From NCBI GenBank assembly GCA_003490145.1, contig QULQ01000010.1:1-64000 (forward strand): a DNA stretch of 64,000 nucleotides, in the 5' to 3' direction. The notes under the pieces are model-generated. The model saw nothing but the letters and a program-made list of their open reading frames with translations. It was not told the DNA's origin and did no database searches. A program made the translations under genes and the position numbers. The DNA is from Lachnospiraceae bacterium OM04-12BH. Lineage in GTDB: Bacteria; Bacillota; Clostridia; Lachnospirales; Lachnospiraceae. Of the stretch, positions 42,986-52,358 are shown one piece after another (position 1 is the stretch's first letter; every line of letters starts with the position of its first letter).

Positions 42986-42987
42986 TT

Positions 42988-44424
42988 CTAGGTATCGGCT
43001 CTGCATAGCAACACACAAGTCTCTACATGAACGGTCATCGGGAACTGATCCACCGTCCGCCACTTTTTCAGCTCATAGCCACCCTCGCAGAGGATCTTCA
43101 GATCTCTTGAAAGAGTCGCACTGTCGCAGCTCACATATACGATCCTCTCCGGCTTCATTTTCAGCATGGTATCAAGACAGGCTCCATCGCAGCCCTTCCT
43201 AGGCGGATCTACCACGATCACATCTGCAAAGATCCCTTCCTGTCCATATTTCTCTGGCAGTACCTCCTCTGCCTTTCCTACGAAAAATTCTGCATTAGTG
43301 ATGTGATTTCTTTCTGCATTCTTCCGGGCATCCTCAATGGCCTGTGGAATGATCTCCACACCATAAACCTGCTTTGCCCTGCCGGAAAGGAAAAGAGAAA
43401 TAGTTCCTATCCCACAATACAGATCCCATACGGTTTCCTTTCCGGTAAGTGCTGCATAGGAAAGCGCAAGGCTGTACAGCTTCTCTGTCTGGACAGGATT
43501 GATCTGATAAAAAGACAGCGGAGAAATAAAAAAGGTGATCCCCTGATCTGTCAGTGCAAAATCATGCAGGACATCCCTTACATGGATCGTGTCCTGTATC
43601 CGGTCATTACCCCAGATCGTAGTGACCTCCCCTCCCATGATGACATTCGTTTTTTCAAGATTATGGCTTAAGGAAATACTGGTCATTCCCGGTATCTCCT
43701 GAAGGAGCCGGATCAGGCGATCCTGAAAGGGGAGCTGCTTTCTGCTGTTGATCACAAGGCACACCATCAGTTCTCCGCTGGTAAAACCTTTTCGGATCAG
43801 TATATGTCGGATCAGCCCCTTGTGGCTCTCCTCATCATAAGCCGGAACATGATTTTCTTTCATATAGGTAAGAACAGCCTGAAGGATCACCTGATTCTCT
43901 TCTGCTCCGAGATAACATTCTGTATTTTCAATGATACTGTGTGTTCTTCCCGCATAAAATCCGGTCACCGGCTCGCCATCCCTGTTCTGTCCCACCGGAT
44001 ACTGCGCCTTGTTACGATACCGAAAAGGGTGTTCCATTCCCACAACAGGCTCTCCCGTCTCCTCTATCAGCTTCTCCGAAAAGCCTCCGATATGAATCAA
44101 CTGATCACGGACCTTCCTCTGCTTAAAGGCAAGCTGTTCCTGATAATCCATCGCCTGGATCTGACAGCCGCCACACTGTCTGTACAGCTTACAGGGCGGC
44201 TCTGTACGCCAGTCAGAAGACTTCAGGATTTTTTCCACCCTGGCATAGCCATAGTTTTTTTTGGCCTTGGTAACCCTTGCCAGGATCCGGTCTCCGATCA
44301 CAGTGTCCTTGATGAAAAAGGGATAGCCGTCTACCTTGCCTATCCCTTCTCCATCATGACTTATATCTATAATTTCTGTTTCTATAGTGTCATTCTTTTT
44401 AAAGCTGTTTTCTCTGTTTTTCAC
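42988..44424 (-). CDS. rlmD: 23S rRNA (uracil1939-C5)-methyltransferase RlmD family
   Basis: This 478-residue protein has an N-terminal TRAM domain (IDISHDGEGIGKVDGYPFFI), a four-Cys iron-sulfur motif (PCKLYRQCGGCQIQ near 77) and the C-terminal SAM domain with DLYCGIGTISLFLSG near 330, VVDPPRKGCDG near 412 and the catalytic YVSCDSATLSRDL near 437. The family transfers a methyl group from SAM to a uracil C5 in 23S rRNA or tRNA; RlmCD or TrmA-like specificity cannot be separated here. It is the first core gene on the right of the island. A yhaM homologue lies upstream on the same strand. Confidence 0.93.
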   Translation of the reverse strand: MKNRENSFKKNDTIETEIIDISHDGEGIGKVDGYPFFIKDTVIGDRILARVTKAKKNYGYARVEKILKSSDWRTEPPCKLYRQCGGCQIQAMDYQEQLAFKQRKVRDQLIHIGGFSEKLIEETGEPVVGMEHPFRYRNKAQYPVGQNRDGEPVTGFYAGRTHSIIENTECYLGAEENQVILQAVLTYMKENHVPAYDEESHKGLIRHILIRKGFTSGELMVCLVINSRKQLPFQDRLIRLLQEIPGMTSISLSHNLEKTNVIMGGEVTTIWGNDRIQDTIHVRDVLHDFALTDQGITFFISPLSFYQINPVQTEKLYSLALSYAALTGKETVWDLYCGIGTISLFLSGRAKQVYGVEIIPQAIEDARKNAERNHITNAEFFVGKAEEVLPEKYGQEGIFADVIVVDPPRKGCDGACLDTMLKMKPERIVYVSCDSATLSRDLKILCEGGYELKKWRTVDQFPMTVHVETCVLLCRADT

Positions 44425-44467
44425 GCTTTTCTCCGCCCTGTTTCTGCGTTATTATGGCTTCCTGCTA

Positions 44468-45415
44468 TTATTCCATTCTGGTTCCTGTCAAATTAGAATC
44501 AAACAGTCTGTTGAAGCCAAGCCATCCGTTATTATCCTTGCTGCTTTCCAGAATTTCGGTAAAAGTCTCCAGCTTGGCATCCGTATTATCTGCGAGGTTC
44601 AGCGCCATGGCTTCCATGATCGCAGGCTTCTTTGGCGAACCAAATTCATATTCCCCATGATGTGCAAGGATACAGTGCTTCAGCTCATTCTCCAATACTT
44701 CCGGGAAGCCTGGGATATTCCGCACTTTTTCACCGATCATCTCCACACCGATCACAATATGACCAAGGAACTGCCCTGCGTCGGTATAGTCATTTTCCGG
44801 GAAAAGAGAAATCTCTCTGGTCTTTCCCATATCATGACAGATTGCTGCTGTGATCAGCAGATCTCTCTTTAACAGCGGATATGTATTGCAATAATAATCG
44901 CAGAGCTTTGTTACGCCAAGTGTATGCTGAAGCAAACCTCCCACAAATCCGTGGTGTACCGTTTTGGCTGCGGATGACTGCTTAAAGGCACTGATAAACG
45001 CCTCATCCTTTACGAAAAACTCCTGAAGCAGCTTCTTCAGATAAACATTTTCCACGCTGTTAATATAGGAAAGCAGCTCCTCATACATTTCCTCTCTGTC
45101 AAATCTGCTGACAGGCAGATAATCCGCAGGCGTATATTCGCCTTCCTGACACTTACGGATCCTTTTGACATTGACCTGCAGTGCTCCTTGAAAGCTGGTA
45201 ATATCTCCATACACCTCAATATAATCCAGGGAATCAAATTCTGCGATACCCGCATTATTGGGATCCCACACCTTTGCGTCTATGGTTCCTGTTTTATCCT
45301 GAAGTACCACTGTATCATAAGGCTTTCCATTCTTTGTTACCGCCGAGATCTTATGTTTACAGAGGTAAATATCAAACACTCTGTCACCGTCTTTATAATC
45401 CTTAATATATTTCAT
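44468..45415 (-). CDS. yhaM: 3'-5' exoribonuclease YhaM family, OB-fold plus HD domain
   Basis: This 315-residue protein has an N-terminal OB-fold nucleic-acid-binding domain (DTVVLQDKTGTIDAKVWDP near 34) and an HD phosphohydrolase domain (HHGFVGGLLQHTLGVTKLCDYY near 155, ICHDMGKTREIS near 190, HCILAHHGEYEFGSP near 248). That layout is YhaM, a Mn-dependent exoribonuclease that degrades single-stranded RNA and DNA. It lies 43 bp upstream of rlmD on the same strand and 38 bp downstream of the HtrA-like gene, in a run of minus-strand housekeeping genes. Confidence 0.93.
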   Translation of the reverse strand: MKYIKDYKDGDRVFDIYLCKHKISAVTKNGKPYDTVVLQDKTGTIDAKVWDPNNAGIAEFDSLDYIEVYGDITSFQGALQVNVKRIRKCQEGEYTPADYLPVSRFDREEMYEELLSYINSVENVYLKKLLQEFFVKDEAFISAFKQSSAAKTVHHGFVGGLLQHTLGVTKLCDYYCNTYPLLKRDLLITAAICHDMGKTREISLFPENDYTDAGQFLGHIVIGVEMIGEKVRNIPGFPEVLENELKHCILAHHGEYEFGSPKKPAIMEAMALNLADNTDAKLETFTEILESSKDNNGWLGFNRLFDSNLTGTRME

Positions 45416-45453
45416 TTCTGCTTTGCCCTTTCCTTTTGTCCATGATTTTTCTC

Positions 45454-46770
45454 TTATCGGGTTCCCAACGTTACGGGAAGCTCCATTTCCGTATAGCCTT
45501 CCGGTCCCTGACGAAGCAGTGTCAACGTCATAGTTTCTTCCGGCTCCATATCCATCATACCATTGATCAGCTCCTGATAACTGGTAACCTTGGTATCTCC
45601 AATTCCGGTGATCACATCTCCGCTCTGGATACCTGCCGCCATTGCCGGAGAATCCATGTCTATTTCCATGATATAGGTTCCATAAGGTACGTCGAGTTCC
45701 TCATGCACCTGTAACGTCACATCTGCACCATGGATACCAAGATACGGAATATCCTTATCATTTGACATTCTCTCGATCAGCTTCCGAAGATCCGTGATCC
45801 CTATAGCACTGACCAGATTTCTGGTATCACTGCTGTTATGGGAGGAATCTATGATACCTATTACCTGCCCGCTTAAATTCACAAGAATGCCCGTGGCAGA
45901 AGAGCTGCCGTAAATATCAGTAGTGATCCATTTATATCTGGAATCAGGAAGATCGACCGTACTGCCTGCAGAGGTTACAAAGCCATAACAGACAGATCCG
46001 GCAACACCCGCAGGCTGTCCAAGTGCAATAACCGGGTTTCCTATAAGGTTGCTTCCCGCAGAGGTTCCCAGCTTAATCGGCTCTGCAGCCTGCAGCGTTG
46101 TCCTCTTCATAGTATTTTTTTCTACTGCAAGAATAGCCAGTCCTGTATTACTGTCCTTTTTTTTCAGTTCAGCTTCATATTCCAGTTCATCGCTGAATGT
46201 GATTTCCAGAAGCTCTGCGTCTTCAATAGCCGGATAATTCGTCAGTATCAGAAGTTCTTTTCCATTATCTGCTATGATCACTCCGGCAACAGATCCCTCA
46301 TTTTTATATACATTATTAAACCAGTCCACATCTGAGGTAATTCCAACCACTGTCACCATGGAAGACTGCACACTCTTCGCAACTGCCGCCAGTGAATCGT
46401 AAAGCGATGTATAATCCTCGACACCTAGCTTCATCTCGGAAAGCACCTGAGCGATCTGCTCATCCTCCAGTACCGGTGTCACAGGTTCCGGGGACATTTC
46501 GGAATCATCTGCGATCATATCCTCCGGCAGGATCTCTTCTGACTCTTTCTCTTCCACGAGTACTACAGTAGACGGCTTTTCTTCTGGATAAAGGCGGTTG
46601 CTTATGACCGGTTCCAGAAGAAGAAAGGTCAGACAGGCTACCAGTCCGAAGATCACAGCCATAGCGGCTGTGATAATTGTTTTCCTTATCAGTTTTTTCC
46701 GGTTTAAGGGACGCTGCTTGATGGTCTCTTTCAAAAAATCCGTTCTGTCCTGATTCTGCTGTTCTTCCAT
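45454..46770 (-). CDS. HtrA/DegP-like protein with protease triad lost, plus PDZ domain
   Basis: This 438-residue membrane-anchored protein has a cytoplasmic N-terminus, one helix (TIITAAMAVIFGLVACLTFLL near 31), an acidic linker (about 60-110), a trypsin-like fold (about 125-330) and a C-terminal PDZ domain (YLGIHGADVTLQV, SPAMAAGIQSGDVITGIGDTKV). The usual HtrA catalytic blocks are changed: TNYHVI is TNYPAI, D-x-x-TDLAV is DSNTGLAI, and GNSGGPL is GSSSATGIL. His and Asp are therefore absent and the Ser site is remodelled. It is probably a non-proteolytic sensor or scaffold. GtrA follows upstream, 12 bp away on the same strand. Confidence 0.85.
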   Translation of the reverse strand: MEEQQNQDRTDFLKETIKQRPLNRKKLIRKTIITAAMAVIFGLVACLTFLLLEPVISNRLYPEEKPSTVVLVEEKESEEILPEDMIADDSEMSPEPVTPVLEDEQIAQVLSEMKLGVEDYTSLYDSLAAVAKSVQSSMVTVVGITSDVDWFNNVYKNEGSVAGVIIADNGKELLILTNYPAIEDAELLEITFSDELEYEAELKKKDSNTGLAILAVEKNTMKRTTLQAAEPIKLGTSAGSNLIGNPVIALGQPAGVAGSVCYGFVTSAGSTVDLPDSRYKWITTDIYGSSSATGILVNLSGQVIGIIDSSHNSSDTRNLVSAIGITDLRKLIERMSNDKDIPYLGIHGADVTLQVHEELDVPYGTYIMEIDMDSPAMAAGIQSGDVITGIGDTKVTSYQELINGMMDMEPEETMTLTLLRQGPEGYTEMELPVTLGTR

Positions 46771-46782
46771 ACAGATTTCTCC

Positions 46783-47214
46783 TTATTCCTCTTCCCTTTT
46801 CTCCTCTTTAAAAGCAAAGAATCTCTGACCAAAGTAATTCAGTATTACAAACAGTCCCATGCCACATACCATGGCGATATTGTCCTGCCATTCTGTGGAA
46901 AGTCCGCTTAAAAGAAGCAGGATCAGCTTCTTTGCACCACCATATGCGATCAGATAACACACGGTAATGTTTAAAATGAATTTAAGGATGACAACCGGAG
47001 ATTTACTTTTATTTTGAAAGGTAAAATATTTATTCAGGAAATAGCTGCATATGCTGCCTACTATATAATTGGCTGCAGAAGAAATCCAGTATGACAGATG
47101 CAGCAGATTGTAAGCAAGAAACATGACAGCCGTCCCTACGACTGTATTGACAACACCTACCAGTACAAATTTCAGGAAGGTTATATCCAGTTTACCTTTC
47201 AGCTTTTCGATCAC
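46783..47214 (-). CDS. GtrA family membrane protein
   Basis: This 143-residue protein has four predicted membrane helices. From GTG 47214, with AGAGGA seven bases upstream, it reads FLKFVLVGVVNTVVGTAVMFLA near 10 and ANYIVGSICSYFLNKYFTFQ near 42, the classic GtrA signature. The frame extends further upstream into tRNA terminator sequence, which is not coding. GtrA proteins help flip or transfer lipid-linked sugars for cell-wall or polysaccharide glycosylation. The HtrA-like gene follows 12 bp downstream. No glycosyltransferase is next to it. Confidence 0.9.
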   Translation of the reverse strand: MIEKLKGKLDITFLKFVLVGVVNTVVGTAVMFLAYNLLHLSYWISSAANYIVGSICSYFLNKYFTFQNKSKSPVVILKFILNITVCYLIAYGGAKKLILLLLSGLSTEWQDNIAMVCGMGLFVILNYFGQRFFAFKEEKREEE

Positions 47215-47336
47215 GTCTGTATCCTCTTTTCCATATATTCTCACATGATAACAGTATAAAATTTTACAGCCCTTTTTGCAAGAAAGAATCCTGCAAGCAG
47301 GATTCTCCACCCAGAACGGGTCAATTCCGATGACAT

Positions 47337-47367
47337 AAAAAAGTCTGAGGATCACAGATCCTCAGAC
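47337..47367 (-). terminator. Intrinsic terminator after tRNA-Pro
   Basis: A perfect 11-bp stem (47343-47353 with 47357-47367) with a 3-base loop is followed on the minus strand by six T (47342-47337). It lies 16 bp past the 3' end of tRNA-Pro. Confidence 0.92.
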
Positions 47368-47382
47368 CTTACTTAACTATAG

Positions 47383-47456
<74 letters not shown>

Positions 47457-47568
47457 ATTTCATACGACATTAGCTATCATACAATTTTTAGACCAAATTG
47501 TCAATACTGAAAACCTGCTATTCAGATGCAATTCGGCATTCAGAGAAATCCGCAGAAGCTCTGTTTTT

Positions 47569-47615
47569 AAAAGCACGGCAGATGAACTGCTCCTGCAGCT
47601 TCCTGCCATGCTTTT
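47569..47615 (-). terminator. Possible terminator after the cytidylate-kinase-like gene
   Basis: AAAAGCA-C-GGCAG (47569-47581) pairs with CTGCC-A-TGCTTTT (47603-47615) apart from one mismatch. On the minus strand the stem ends in TTTT. It begins 13 bp past the gene's stop at 47628. Confidence 0.45.
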
Positions 47616-47627
47616 ATTTCAGGCGGA

Positions 47628-48227
47628 TCAGTGCTTATTCTGTCTCCTGTTTATGTAATCGATCAGCATCTCAGCAGTTACATCTTCTCCAAGCTTACTG
47701 CTGTTAATAGATACATCATAATTACGGGAATCACCCCATTTACCCTTACAGTAATAATTGTGATAATTCTTCCGCTTCTTATCCTGACGGACCATAAAGG
47801 TTTCTGCCTCGTCCCTGTTCATGCCATAAATACGTACGACACGGTCAACCTTACTCTCCCAGTCACCGAGGATGAAAATAGAGATCGTTCCAGGATACTT
47901 CTTTAACACGTCTTCAGAGCAGCGCCCTACCACCACGAAGGATTCTCCGGATTCTGCTTTTTTTCTCAGGTAATCAAACTGCATATTGGCAAGGTTCTCT
48001 TCTGCAGAATTGGAATAACCCTTAACAGTTCTTGTCATAAAGAGGTTTCTTGGAACCTCATCATACTTCTCAAGGTTCTTTACCTCTACGCTTTTCTCAT
48101 TGGCAATCTCCTGCAGAAGGTTCTTATCATACAGATTCAGTCCATAGTGCTTTGCGAGAATCTCTGCAATCTCATGTCCGCCTGAACCAAATTCACGTCC
48201 TATAGAAATAATAAGCTGTTTTTCCAT
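47628..48227 (-). CDS. Cytidylate kinase-like family protein
   Basis: This 199-residue protein starts IISIGREFGSGGHEIAEILA, a P-loop of the cytidylate-kinase-like type (GREFGSGG), followed by YDKNLLQEIA and later FVVVGRCSEDVL and VRQDKKRKNYHNYYCKGKWGD. Proteins of this group (cytidylate_kin2) are common in Lachnospiraceae in addition to the true Cmk; they are assumed to phosphorylate a nucleotide, but the substrate is unproven. It lies 15 bp downstream of the SLC13 transporter gene on the same strand. Confidence 0.88.
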   Translation of the reverse strand: MEKQLIISIGREFGSGGHEIAEILAKHYGLNLYDKNLLQEIANEKSVEVKNLEKYDEVPRNLFMTRTVKGYSNSAEENLANMQFDYLRKKAESGESFVVVGRCSEDVLKKYPGTISIFILGDWESKVDRVVRIYGMNRDEAETFMVRQDKKRKNYHNYYCKGKWGDSRNYDVSINSSKLGEDVTAEMLIDYINRRQNKH

Positions 48228-48242
48228 TGATGCTGCCTCCTT

Positions 48243-49589
48243 TTATAAGTATCTTACAAAGATAAATAACATGGAGAATAAAACTACCATAATGGTTGCA
48301 GGTGCAACTTCCTTACAGTACTTGCCCCATCCAATAGGATGACCATGCTTGGCTGCAACAGCAGTACCAACAACATTCGCAGATGCACCAATCGGTGTTG
48401 CACTTCCACCGATATCTGTTCCCATGGAAAGTGTCCATGACAAGGTAGCAAGATCCACTCCCTGTGCTACGGCAAGACTCTTGATAACAGGAATCATGGT
48501 TGCTGCAAATGGAATATTATCTACAAAGGCACTGGCAATAGCGGAACCCCAGATGATAATAGCAATCATCAGCTTGATATTTCCTCCGCTGACTTTGGCG
48601 ATCAGACCTGCGATCACTTCCAGCACACCAGTCTGCTCCAGACCACCTACTACAACAAACAGTCCGACAAAGAACAGCAGCGTCTTGTAATCTACCTTTT
48701 TCATCAGCTCTACAGCTTCCTTACCAGATGTGACCAGTGTCAGGATGGCTATGCCAAGTCCGATGGTTGCAACGGTAAGTCCTGTCTGTGCATGTGTTAC
48801 AAGAAGAACTACTGCAAGTGCAAAGATAATGCAGCTGATGGTAAAGCTCTTCTTATCCCTGATGGCTGTTTTGGGATCCGGGAATGCGGATGTATCTACA
48901 GTTCCGTCACTACGGAGCTGCTTATGGAATACGAGGAAGAAATAAATCACGGTAAGTACCAGTGCACAAATAACGATCAGTCCCGTATTACTGATAAAAT
49001 CTCCAAATGAATATCCAAGGGATGTTCCGATAATAATGTTCGGGGGATCTCCACACATGGTAGCCGCTCCACCCAGATTCGCACAGAAAATCTCTGAAAG
49101 AATCATAGGTACCGGATTAAATTTCAAAAGCTGTGCCAGCTCTACTGTTACTGCTGCCAGGAACAGTATAACGGTGATACTGTCAATAAACATAGCCAGA
49201 ATACTGGACATAACCATAAAAGTAATGAAAATTGCTACAGTCTTGTAATGAACAGCCTTAGCCAGTCTCATACAAAGCCAGCGGAAGAAGCCTGCATTAC
49301 CCATACCCTCTACCATGATCATCATACCTGCTATGAAGATAATGGTTGCCCAGTTGATGCCACTGGAGGTCTCAGCCGCTTCACCAGCCTGATACCAGAA
49401 GGTTAAAGTTCCAATCTCCTTAAAATTTAACGTATTGATCACTGCTGACATACTGTGCATACAGACACCGAATACCAGCACCAATGTCAGTAATCCACTC
49501 AGCAGTGTTACGATATGTCTTTCCAGCTTCTCTGAAATGATCAGCAGAAACATGACAAGAAATATCACAGTTGCAATAATTTGTGCCAT
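48243..49589 (-). CDS. SLC13/ArsB-NhaD-type anion or sodium-coupled transporter
   Basis: This 448-residue membrane protein has 11-12 helices and the ion-transporter superfamily repeats: ILAMFIDSITVILFLAAV near 130 and NLGGAATMCGDPPNIIIGTSLG near 170 in the first half, then SAFVDNIPFAATMIPVI near 353 and DIGGSATPIGASANVVGTAVA near 390 in the second. It belongs with the ArsB/NhaD or SLC13 permeases, which move dicarboxylates, citrate, arsenite or Na+/H+. The substrate cannot be decided. GGAGGAGG lies upstream of the ATG. The cytidylate-kinase-like gene follows 15 bp later. Confidence 0.88.
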   Translation of the reverse strand: MAQIIATVIFLVMFLLIISEKLERHIVTLLSGLLTLVLVFGVCMHSMSAVINTLNFKEIGTLTFWYQAGEAAETSSGINWATIIFIAGMMIMVEGMGNAGFFRWLCMRLAKAVHYKTVAIFITFMVMSSILAMFIDSITVILFLAAVTVELAQLLKFNPVPMILSEIFCANLGGAATMCGDPPNIIIGTSLGYSFGDFISNTGLIVICALVLTVIYFFLVFHKQLRSDGTVDTSAFPDPKTAIRDKKSFTISCIIFALAVVLLVTHAQTGLTVATIGLGIAILTLVTSGKEAVELMKKVDYKTLLFFVGLFVVVGGLEQTGVLEVIAGLIAKVSGGNIKLMIAIIIWGSAIASAFVDNIPFAATMIPVIKSLAVAQGVDLATLSWTLSMGTDIGGSATPIGASANVVGTAVAAKHGHPIGWGKYCKEVAPATIMVVLFSMLFIFVRYL

Positions 49590-49694
49590 TTTCTCTCCTC
49601 CTCCTTATAACCTCGGGTGATTATAACACCTAACCCTGAGTGATTCAAGAATTTGACACAAAATTTTTATATTTTCTTCACACTTCTGAACTTT

Positions 49695-50012
49695 TTATAA
49701 AACGCTGTCGATTTTATCGGCAAGATCTGTCTTGCTGACAGCTCCTACAACATTTGCTTTTACCTCTCCACTCTTAAATACGATCATGTTTGGAATGGAC
49801 ATGACCCCATATTTCTGGGCCAGATTCATATTTTCATCTACATTGCACTTGCCAACCTTGCATTTTCCCTCATATTCTGCTGCAAGCTCTGCTACTACCG
49901 GTGCCATCATTTTACATGGTCCGCACCAGTCAGCATAAAAATCTACCAGAACCGGTATATTGCTTTTTACAACCTCTTCCTCAAAATTCTGCTCTGTGAT
50001 CTTCAGTTCCAT
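49695..50012 (-). CDS. trxA: Thioredoxin
   Basis: The protein is 105 residues with the thioredoxin fold and active site DFYADWCGPCKMMAPVV (WCGPCK near residue 28), the cis-Pro in MSIPNMIVFKSGE, and the final VGAVSKTDLADKI. ATG 50012 has GGAGG eight bases upstream. It reduces disulfides in cytosolic proteins using thioredoxin reductase. It stands between trmB and the SLC13 transporter with 33 and 105 bp gaps. Confidence 0.97.
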   Translation of the reverse strand: MELKITEQNFEEEVVKSNIPVLVDFYADWCGPCKMMAPVVAELAAEYEGKCKVGKCNVDENMNLAQKYGVMSIPNMIVFKSGEVKANVVGAVSKTDLADKIDSVL

Positions 50013-50048
50013 CAAAATCTCCTCCTTTTCCTTATTATAGTTATATGG

Positions 50049-50705
50049 TTATCTGTTAGTATCGTTTTGTCTGTAAATAATATACTTGCAGATAGGATTC
50101 CCTATACTGGAAAATTTTTCCTCATATTCTGTCATGACATTTCCCTGCATCAGTCTGTCATCATGGTGCAGATCATAGGTACATTCCTTTATCTTCCAGC
50201 CTGCTTCCGGCACCTCTTCTACTGCAAAGTCAAACAGGTCACGGTTATCTGTCTTAAACTCCAGTACACCATTCCCCTTCAGGAACTCATCATATCTTGC
50301 AAGGAACTGTCTGGACGGCAGTCTTCTCTTGGCATGCCTGTCCTTGGGCCAGGGATCTGAAAAATTCAGGTAGATCCTGTCAATCTCATCTCTTCCGAAT
50401 ACCTCTGTGATATCCTCGGCGTCCATCCGGACAAAGCGGAGGTTTGGAAGCTCCTTTTCCTCCATCTTCTGGATAGCACGAAGCAGGACACTGGAATATT
50501 TCTCAATACCAATATAGTTAATATCCGGGTGCAGAGATGCCATTTCATAAAGAAATCTTCCCTTCCCCATGCCGATCTCTACATGGATCTCATGGTCATT
50601 GCCAAATACCTGCTGCCAGGCACCTTTATTTGTTTCCGGCTCATGGATCACAAAGACACTGTCTGCGATCGCTTCCCGTGAACCCGGTACATTTTTTAAA
50701 CGCAT
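50049..50705 (-). CDS. trmB: tRNA (guanine46-N7)-methyltransferase
   Basis: This 218-residue protein has the TrmB motifs: EIHVEIGMGKGRFLYEMA near 40 (SAM site), NYIGIEKYSSVLLRA near 64, RFVRMDAEDI near 91, and the catalytic region YLNFSDPWPKDRHAKRRL near 115, then EFKTDNRDLFDF. It methylates G46 in the variable loop of tRNA. Length and motifs are normal. It is upstream of trxA on the same strand and divergent from the carboxypeptidase gene. Confidence 0.96.
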   Translation of the reverse strand: MRLKNVPGSREAIADSVFVIHEPETNKGAWQQVFGNDHEIHVEIGMGKGRFLYEMASLHPDINYIGIEKYSSVLLRAIQKMEEKELPNLRFVRMDAEDITEVFGRDEIDRIYLNFSDPWPKDRHAKRRLPSRQFLARYDEFLKGNGVLEFKTDNRDLFDFAVEEVPEAGWKIKECTYDLHHDDRLMQGNVMTEYEEKFSSIGNPICKYIIYRQNDTNR

Positions 50706-50870
50706 AGCCTTCTCCTGTCTTTATCTGTTTACCTATATTTTACCTTATCTTTCCTCTTCCTGAAAGCATATTTCTCAGAACAATTTATTAAAATATGATA
50801 AATCTTTTCAAAACAGTTCAGCTTTCAGTGTAAATAGTGTAAGATAAGAAAAGAAAAAGGAGAGTTCCAA

Positions 50871-52358
50871 ATGAGACATAACAGGATTTATCAGGCAGGC
50901 ACCTTTTTTTTGTCTGCTTTTTTATATGTAACAGCTGCCATGACACCCATCACCGCTCAGGCTGCCCCGGCTGACCTGAACGAGGCTGCTGCCCAGCAGG
51001 AGGAGCGTCTGACCCTTCCCATACAGAGCAATGAGATTGAAAACTGGCCGGAGGGTCCCGCCGTCGGCGCAGAAGGCGCCATCGTGCTGGAAGCCAATAC
51101 CGGTGTGGTTCTCTATGCCAAAAATATCCACGAGAAGCTTTATCCGGCAAGCACCACCAAGCTGCTTACCTGTCTGATCGCTGCCAGAGAATGCTCCATG
51201 GACGAGATCGTGACATTTTCCCATGATGCTGTCTTCGGTATCCAGCAGGGCAGCTCCAATATCGGGATCGATGAAGGACAGGCTATGACTATGGAAGAGT
51301 GTCTGTACGGTATTCTTGTTGCCTCCGCCAATGAGGTTGCCGCTGCCGTTGCCGAGCATGTGGCAGGAAGCCAGGAAGCCTTTGCCGATATGATGAACGA
51401 GACTGCAAGGGAGCTCGGCTGTCAGGATTCCCATTTCGTGAATCCTCATGGACTGTTTGATGAAAACCACTATACCTCTGCCTATGACCTTGCCATCATT
51501 GCGAAAGCCTTTTTCCAGAATGAGCTTCTGAGCAAGATCGGCAATACCCCAAGGCACCACTTTGCAGCCACTGCTGACCAGCCAGATGACTTTACCGTAC
51601 GTAATAAGCACCAGCTTATTAACGGAGACACTCCCTATGAAGGAATAAAGGGTGGCAAGACCGGATATACCGATGAAGCAAGGCAGACCCTCGTCACCTG
51701 TGCCGAACAGAATGGCTTAAAGCTGATCTGTGTGGTCATGAAGGAGGAAAGTCCGGAACAGTTTAATGATACCGTCAGACTTTTTGACTATGGTTTCAAA
51801 AATTTTACCGTGACTAACGTAGCAGAAAACGAAACACGATACAATATCGATGAAACCGAGTTTTTCCATACCTCCTATGATATTTTCGGGAATTCCAGTC
51901 CGATTCTTTCCTTAAATAAAGACAGCTATCTGATCCTGCCAAAGACCGTCAGCTTTCAGGAGCTGACCTCGGAAATCTCCTATGATGTATCCGGAGAAAA
52001 TGAAGTTGCTGCCATTAATTACTATTATGAGGATACCTATGTTGGTACAGCCTCTGTTGACCTGGCAAAAGCTACTGCCTACTCTTCCTATGATTTTGAC
52101 AGCGCACCCATTACACCTGCCAAAACAGAGCCGGTAACCAGTGGAATGGATAATACCATCTTCATTAATATCAAGATCGTGCTCCTGGTCGTCATTATCC
52201 TGGCAGCTCTGATCATCCTGGTCTTTGTGATCCGGGATCTGCTCATCAACTACAGCTTTTCCGGAAGCTCACACTCTGTCAGCAGGAAAAAATACTGGAC
52301 CCGGAAGAAGCATGGCAGAAACCGCCGTTCTTCCGGATCCAGAGATATTCATTTCTGA
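50871..52358 (+). CDS. D-alanyl-D-alanine carboxypeptidase (PBP5/DacF type)
   Basis: This 495-residue protein has a signal peptide (about 1-33, ending AAMTPITAQAAPA). The catalytic domain has the three penicillin-binding motifs: SxxK as PASTTKLL near 90, SxN as ASANEVAA near 148, and KTG as GGKTGYTDEAR near 262. A C-terminal membrane helix (NIKIVLLVVIILAALIILVFVI) is followed by a basic Arg/Lys/Ser tail in the cytoplasm. It trims the terminal D-Ala from peptidoglycan stem peptides. The closest named relatives are DacF/DacB. GGAGAG lies before the ATG. The 3' end overlaps the convergent exonuclease gene by 10 bp. Confidence 0.94.
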   Translation: MRHNRIYQAGTFFLSAFLYVTAAMTPITAQAAPADLNEAAAQQEERLTLPIQSNEIENWPEGPAVGAEGAIVLEANTGVVLYAKNIHEKLYPASTTKLLTCLIAARECSMDEIVTFSHDAVFGIQQGSSNIGIDEGQAMTMEECLYGILVASANEVAAAVAEHVAGSQEAFADMMNETARELGCQDSHFVNPHGLFDENHYTSAYDLAIIAKAFFQNELLSKIGNTPRHHFAATADQPDDFTVRNKHQLINGDTPYEGIKGGKTGYTDEARQTLVTCAEQNGLKLICVVMKEESPEQFNDTVRLFDYGFKNFTVTNVAENETRYNIDETEFFHTSYDIFGNSSPILSLNKDSYLILPKTVSFQELTSEISYDVSGENEVAAINYYYEDTYVGTASVDLAKATAYSSYDFDSAPITPAKTEPVTSGMDNTIFINIKIVLLVVIILAALIILVFVIRDLLINYSFSGSSHSVSRKKYWTRKKHGRNRRSSGSRDIHF

